Origin: Pseudomonas aestuarii
GTDB lineage: Bacteria > Pseudomonadota > Gammaproteobacteria > Pseudomonadales > Pseudomonadaceae
DNA length: 64,000 nucleotides
Assembly (NCBI RefSeq): GCF_027988105.1
Contig: NZ_JAQJZJ010000002.1
Span: 310,001-374,000 of the forward strand
Direction of reading: 5' to 3'
Below are positions 57,702 to 64,000 of this stretch, in pieces. The notes below the pieces were generated by a model that was not told where the DNA came from, ran no database searches, and saw only the letters and a program-made list of their open reading frames with translations. Numbering within the stretch: the first letter of the stretch is position 1; every line of letters begins with the position of its first letter. A program made the position numbers and the translations under genes.

Positions 57702-58646
57702 TCACAACTGCTGATACTCCGCCTCATACTGGCGCAACGCCGAGGCGCGCCCTTGCAAGCCGCCGGTATGCACGAACAGCATACGAGTGCCACGCTCAAA
57801 GTAACCGGCCTCGACGCGCTGGCGCAACGCCATTAGCGCCTTGGCGGTATACAGCGGTTCCAATGCCAGCCCACTGGCCGCCTCGCTGGCCCGAAGAAAC
57901 TCCAGCAGCGCCGCATCGACCTTGGCAAAACCGCCACGACTGGCGTCCAGCAACTGATAGCCGCCATCCGTGGCCCGTGCCTCGTCGAGAAGCGTTCGCA
58001 CGTTGTGCGCCACGCCATGATCGGCGGGTACCGCCACGGCACCATAGACCGGATGCGCGCCGGCCTCGCCCAGCACCAGGCCCACCAGGGTCGTTCCCGT
58101 GCCTGCCGCCAGCCACCAGCCGTGATAATCCGCCCAGCCGAGTTCACTCAGCTGCTCCTGCACCTGGCTCACCAATCCGCTACAACCCAGGGCCCCGGGC
58201 AACCCACCGCCGCCCTCGGGCACCGGATACAGGGTGCAATAGCGTTCGCGCCAGGGATCCCAGAAATCCGGCTGATGGCGGGCTCGATAGCCGCCATAGC
58301 CGAGCCAGTGCAGCTGCATGCCGAAGCGCTGCAGATCGCGCACGGTCGGCGTGTCCTGCGGCGTACCGCGGAGCAAACCAACCGTGGGAAAGTCGAAGCG
58401 TTTGCCCGCAGCGGCCAGCGCGTGCAGATGATTGGAATGTGCGCCGCCGAGGCTGATCAGTCCCGCGGCGCCGACCGAGCAGGCCGCCTGCAGGTAGGGC
58501 GCCAGCTTGAACCACTTGTTGCCGCTGATCAGTGGATCGATCAGATCCAGGCGCAACACTGCCAACTCGACATCGGCTGCCGCCAGCCAATCGAGATGCA
58601 AGGGCTCGAGCGGCGCCTTGGGCGCCCAGCCGGGGTCAATGAGCAA
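57702..58646 (-). CDS. PLP-dependent D-cysteine desulfhydrase/ACC deaminase-like protein
   Basis: 314 residues of PLP fold type II. The Schiff-base Lys is in ISGNKWFKL (about residue 45), GGAHSNHLHALAAAG is the Ser-Asn loop, and AAGTGTTLVGLVLG is the phosphate-binding Gly loop. The start is a TTG at 58646 (the only start at the family-typical N terminus), immediately after the stop of the coiled-coil gene, so expression may be coupled. Members act on D-cysteine or ACC; I cannot choose. Confidence 0.82.
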   Translation of the reverse strand: MLIDPGWAPKAPLEPLHLDWLAAADVELAVLRLDLIDPLISGNKWFKLAPYLQAACSVGAAGLISLGGAHSNHLHALAAAGKRFDFPTVGLLRGTPQDTPTVRDLQRFGMQLHWLGYGGYRARHQPDFWDPWRERYCTLYPVPEGGGGLPGALGCSGLVSQVQEQLSELGWADYHGWWLAAGTGTTLVGLVLGEAGAHPVYGAVAVPADHGVAHNVRTLLDEARATDGGYQLLDASRGGFAKVDAALLEFLRASEAASGLALEPLYTAKALMALRQRVEAGYFERGTRMLFVHTGGLQGRASALRQYEAEYQQL

Positions 58647-58649
58647 GAC

Positions 58650-60020
58650 CTAACCGACGGTGCGCAAGCGGCTAGTGGCCTTATGCCGCTCGCAGCAGTT
58701 GGAATTGCCGACGGTGAAACGGCTCGGGGTGTCGACCCGATCGATCGGGATGGCACAACGCTGGCCACTGGGCAGCGCGGCCTCGCAACTCGGTTGCTGG
58801 TAGTGCGCCAGCCACTGGCGGTACTGCACTTCGGAAACGAAACACTTGGCCGCCGCATAGGCCATGGGGTTGTCACGATAGCTGCCAATGTCCTGCAAGG
58901 GGATGGTCAGGTGTCCGGCGCCGGGGTGATAGACCACGAAGACCACACCGAGCGTGGCCAAACGCTCGAGAATCTGCTCGCCGCCCTGCCCGGCCAGTTC
59001 GTCGCGCTCACGCTTGAGCCGGTCGACTTCCTCGTGCGTCTGCGCGTCCTGTTCATTGCGGTAGGCGAGTTCGACATCGCGAATGGCGACTTGCTCTTTG
59101 TACTCGGCCACCGCAGCGGCGATTTTGGCTTGCAGCTCATTCTCGAACTGGACTCGCAGGATCTCGCTTTCGGTTCGATCATGGCGTTCCAGCTCGCGCA
59201 TCTGCTCGGTCATTTCCTCGCGGAACGACTGCATGCTGGCCGCTTGAGCCGCCAGTTGCGCCTTGAGGGTGGCGTTCAACTCCTTTTGTTGGCGCAATGC
59301 CAGACGCAACTCGCTCGCCTGCGCCTGGAGACTTTCGCCTTGCTGTTCATGGGCCAACTTGAGCTTGGCCACTTCCTCTTCGTGCTGCCGGCTCAGGCTG
59401 CTGATGCGCAGTCGTTGCTGCTTGATCAGCTGCGCGGTCTTCAGACGATGCTCCTGGTCCATCGTCTCGGTGACTCTACTGGCCACTTCCGCGGCCGCAT
59501 CGGGCGCATACCACTTGTCTTCCGACGCCATGTGCAGGCGCTCGGGCGCAATCGCCTGGGGGCTGTCATCCTCGACCAGCAAACCCAGGTTGTTGCGCTT
59601 GACCGCGTCACGCAGCAACACCAGGTCATTGTGCCCAGGTGCCAGGTTCGGATCCCACAGGTGCATCTGGTGCCAGGAAACCGGGCACTGACTGCGGCAG
59701 GCCAGCCGAATCGGCCCGGCGCCAAGGTCAGGGCCACGCCCGGCACGCTCGGACAAATGCTGCAGGGGAATATTCCAGCCCGAGTCCGGCGCGCCTTTCT
59801 CGTCGAAATCCAGATAGAAAAACACCACCGCACGGATCAACAGGCGCGGATTGATCGCCACATAGGCAATGCGCGTCTGCTGATCGGCGAACTCCGGCAT
59901 GTTGACCACGCCATCGAGCAAGGCCTCGAACTCGGTAAAGAACATCTGTTTGCAGACGCCACCGCGCTCATTGAAGAACATCACGGCCTCAACCATTTGC
60001 GGCTTGTTCTGCATGCTCAT
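58650..60020 (-). CDS. Coiled-coil protein with two similar end domains, function unknown
   Basis: 456 residues. N-terminal domain (about 10-125) with the hairpin FFYLDFDEKG...WNIPLQHL; a long coiled coil from about 180 to 345 (Glu, Gln, Arg and Leu rich); then a second hairpin FVVYHPGAGHLTIPLQDI (about 361-378) and a Cys cluster (C412, C422, C442, C443, H446). The two end domains share the F/V-V-x-Y-x-x...IPLQ pattern, suggesting an internal duplication with the coiled coil between. No known domain recognised. No signal peptide. Confidence 0.65.
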   Translation of the reverse strand: MSMQNKPQMVEAVMFFNERGGVCKQMFFTEFEALLDGVVNMPEFADQQTRIAYVAINPRLLIRAVVFFYLDFDEKGAPDSGWNIPLQHLSERAGRGPDLGAGPIRLACRSQCPVSWHQMHLWDPNLAPGHNDLVLLRDAVKRNNLGLLVEDDSPQAIAPERLHMASEDKWYAPDAAAEVASRVTETMDQEHRLKTAQLIKQQRLRISSLSRQHEEEVAKLKLAHEQQGESLQAQASELRLALRQQKELNATLKAQLAAQAASMQSFREEMTEQMRELERHDRTESEILRVQFENELQAKIAAAVAEYKEQVAIRDVELAYRNEQDAQTHEEVDRLKRERDELAGQGGEQILERLATLGVVFVVYHPGAGHLTIPLQDIGSYRDNPMAYAAAKCFVSEVQYRQWLAHYQQPSCEAALPSGQRCAIPIDRVDTPSRFTVGNSNCCERHKATSRLRTVG

Positions 60021-60286
60021 CGGTTTCCCTCTAGGCCAATACGGTGGAATCAGCTAACGCAGGTCATGCGCAATCAGAGGAACGCTCTGCTCACAACCGT
60101 TCGCCACGGTTTCGCGAGATGCCTGACAGCTTAGAAGAAGCCCACTATACAGCTGCTATTCCTATATTCAGGCGAGTTTAGGGGAAAAGCCGACGCCAGC
60201 AATGTGACTGGGTTGGCAGTCGCCCGGCCGCCAAGCTCGAACGAGCCGGCGGCAGAGCGAAACTGTGATGGGTTTGGTGCTATCGG

Positions 60287-62880
<2,594 letters not shown>

Positions 62881-62948
62881 TTACAAAATGATGATCGAAA
62901 TTAACTCCGCCCCTTGGCAGCCTCCACTCATCACCCTACCCTGTAGCC

Positions 62949-63893
62949 ATGATCCGTAAACTTTCGATATTGCTCGTCACCCTGATCGTCGCGGGCTGCC
63001 TGTTGGCATTCCTGATCTGGGCCGAACGGCGCCCAGACGCCCACTACCTGTCCGATCTGCGCAGCTCGATCAGCAGCGAGCCGGCACCGGCGCAGGTGCG
63101 CGGCAATCTGCTGTTGATCCGCCCGCAACTCTACCCGATGGATTACCAGAGCCCGGCCCACCTGCGCCTGAAACTCGCCGCCGCCCTGGATAAGGCTCGC
63201 GACGCCGGCCTGCTCGGCCCCGACACCCTGGTGGCGCTGCCCGAACATATCGGCACCTGGCTGCTGGCGCGCGGCGAGAAAGTCGAGTTCTATCAGGCCC
63301 GCAGCCGCCGGGAAGTGCGCGACTGGCTGCTGCTCGGCAATCCGCTGCTGGCGATCAAGGCGCTGCTGTTGAACCTGGATGCCGAGCGCCTGGACGAAGC
63401 CCTGCTGCGAATGAAAGCCAAGCAGATGGCCGAGGACTACCAGCAACTGTTCGCCGGACTCGCCCGCGAGTACCAGGTCACCCTGCTGGCCGGCTCGATC
63501 CTGTTGCCCGAGCCACACGTGGAGGACGGCCGCCTGCACAGCGGTGCCGGCCCGCTGCGCAACCTCAGCCTGGTGTTTTCCCCGCAAGGCACGATCCAGG
63601 GCAGCCCCCATCTCGAGCCCTGGCCCTGGCGAGCCGACGCCACCCCGGCGCAACGCATCAGTGTTGGCGCCGTGCACTACCGGGTCGAGCGCGACTGGCG
63701 CCCCGGCTATCCGCAGAGCAGCCTGCACCTGGTTGACAGCGATCGCAGCAGCCCAGCGCTGTTCCTGCGCGGCAAGCTGAACTGGCCGATTGGCGGAGCC
63801 TCGCGGGACATCCGGCTGATCCCCCGCGAGGTCGAGCAAGCCAGTCCGGCGCCAGGCAGTCATCTGCTGAATATCTGGATTGCCCGCGAGTGA
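62949..63893 (+). CDS. Nitrilase-fold-like membrane-anchored protein lacking catalytic Lys/Cys
   Basis: 314 residues. An N-terminal hydrophobic segment (about 5-24) with the only Cys of the protein at residue 17 is a membrane anchor or lipoprotein-like signal (VAGC). The carbon-nitrogen hydrolase pattern is visible in LVALPEHIGTW (E99), in FAGLAREYQVTLLAGS and in LVFSPQGTIQG, but the positions of the catalytic Lys and Cys carry neither residue. A pseudoenzyme is therefore likely. It overlaps the start of the AraC-type gene (GTGA). Confidence 0.7.
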   Translation: MIRKLSILLVTLIVAGCLLAFLIWAERRPDAHYLSDLRSSISSEPAPAQVRGNLLLIRPQLYPMDYQSPAHLRLKLAAALDKARDAGLLGPDTLVALPEHIGTWLLARGEKVEFYQARSRREVRDWLLLGNPLLAIKALLLNLDAERLDEALLRMKAKQMAEDYQQLFAGLAREYQVTLLAGSILLPEPHVEDGRLHSGAGPLRNLSLVFSPQGTIQGSPHLEPWPWRADATPAQRISVGAVHYRVERDWRPGYPQSSLHLVDSDRSSPALFLRGKLNWPIGGASRDIRLIPREVEQASPAPGSHLLNIWIARE

Positions 63894-64000
63894 AAGCGCA
63901 ACGGGTTCGCCTCGGCGACCTCTCGGTCGGCTTCGCCCACAGCCTGGACGATGCCGTGCGCCAACTGGGCCAGGACCCTCAACCGCTGTTCGACAACTAC
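63890..64000 (+). CDS. AraC-family transcriptional regulator, N-terminal part (partial)
   Basis: The frame begins at GTG 63890, overlapping the stop of the nitrilase-like gene, and runs to the window edge. The visible 37 residues (VRLGDLSVGFAHSLDDAVRQLG) match the N terminus of AraC-type regulators with an arabinose-binding-like domain. The overlap suggests co-transcription with the nitrilase-like gene. Confidence 0.6.
   Translation, partial: MKAQRVRLGDLSVGFAHSLDDAVRQLGQDPQPLFDNY

Overview
The window is a gene-dense, GC-rich chromosomal segment of a Pseudomonas species. The gene order closely resembles several Pseudomonas aeruginosa blocks as I remember them: a prmB/smr/folE block, a fadE-tRNA-sagS-ospR-htpX-tpm-deaD-DAHP synthase block, the acyclic terpene utilization (atu) block, and a pepN-nadK-fadH block. 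These blocks are not contiguous in P. aeruginosa PAO1, so this looks like a related but different pseudomonad. About 54 protein genes (two cut by the window edges) and four tRNA genes are supported. I see no insertion sequence, prophage or CRISPR array.

Layout. 1-9.1 kb: end of a LysE-type exporter, prmB, an NhaD-type antiporter, an isochorismatase-fold protein, a SmrA-like protein, folE, a transglutaminase-like protein, fadE and a small conserved gene. 9.2-9.7 kb: a tandemly duplicated tRNA-Gly/tRNA-Glu pair with a promoter that has a GC-rich discriminator. 9.8-22.3 kb: a GST, a free methionine sulfoxide reductase with a DUF815 ATPase, the hybrid kinase SagS, the peroxide-sensing gpx-ospR operon, msrB, an AlaA-like aminotransferase operon, htpX, tpm and a YgiD-like dioxygenase. 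22.3-34.2 kb: the DEAD-box helicase deaD with a long leader, a crotonase, a spermidine-synthase-like protein, a class II DAHP synthase, a CBS-domain kinase with a double-receiver regulator, a DUF2897/lipoprotein/CPBP set and two tandem periplasmic binding proteins.

34.3-44.6 kb is the catabolic centre: the repressor gene atuR diverges from atuABCDEFG, which encodes the citronellyl-CoA/geranyl-CoA branch, including the two subunits of the biotin-dependent geranyl-CoA carboxylase. The atuR-atuA intergenic region carries two 18-bp inverted-repeat operators, and three unrelated imperfect palindromes fill the long gaps inside the operon. atuH (acyl-CoA synthetase) is absent at the expected place; a convergent YCF48-like/MMPL transporter pair (44.7-48.2 kb) lies there instead. 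48.7-64 kb: pepN, DUF2797, yeaC, glpG, a metallophosphatase, nadK, DUF1853, a cyclic-nucleotide/rhodanese fusion, a PLP desulfhydrase-like enzyme, an uncharacterised coiled-coil protein, an NTF2-like protein, fadH, a nitrilase-like pseudoenzyme and the start of an AraC-type regulator.

Most interesting in my reading: a 9-bp hairpin that pairs the deaD start codon, the atu operators and the composition of the atu region, probable pseudoenzymes (isochorismatase-fold Cys-to-Ser; nitrilase-like without Lys/Cys; AtuB without YxxxK), a coiled-coil protein with two similar end domains, and the CBS-kinase/double-receiver pair. I did not find a wholly new system with certainty; these are leads.
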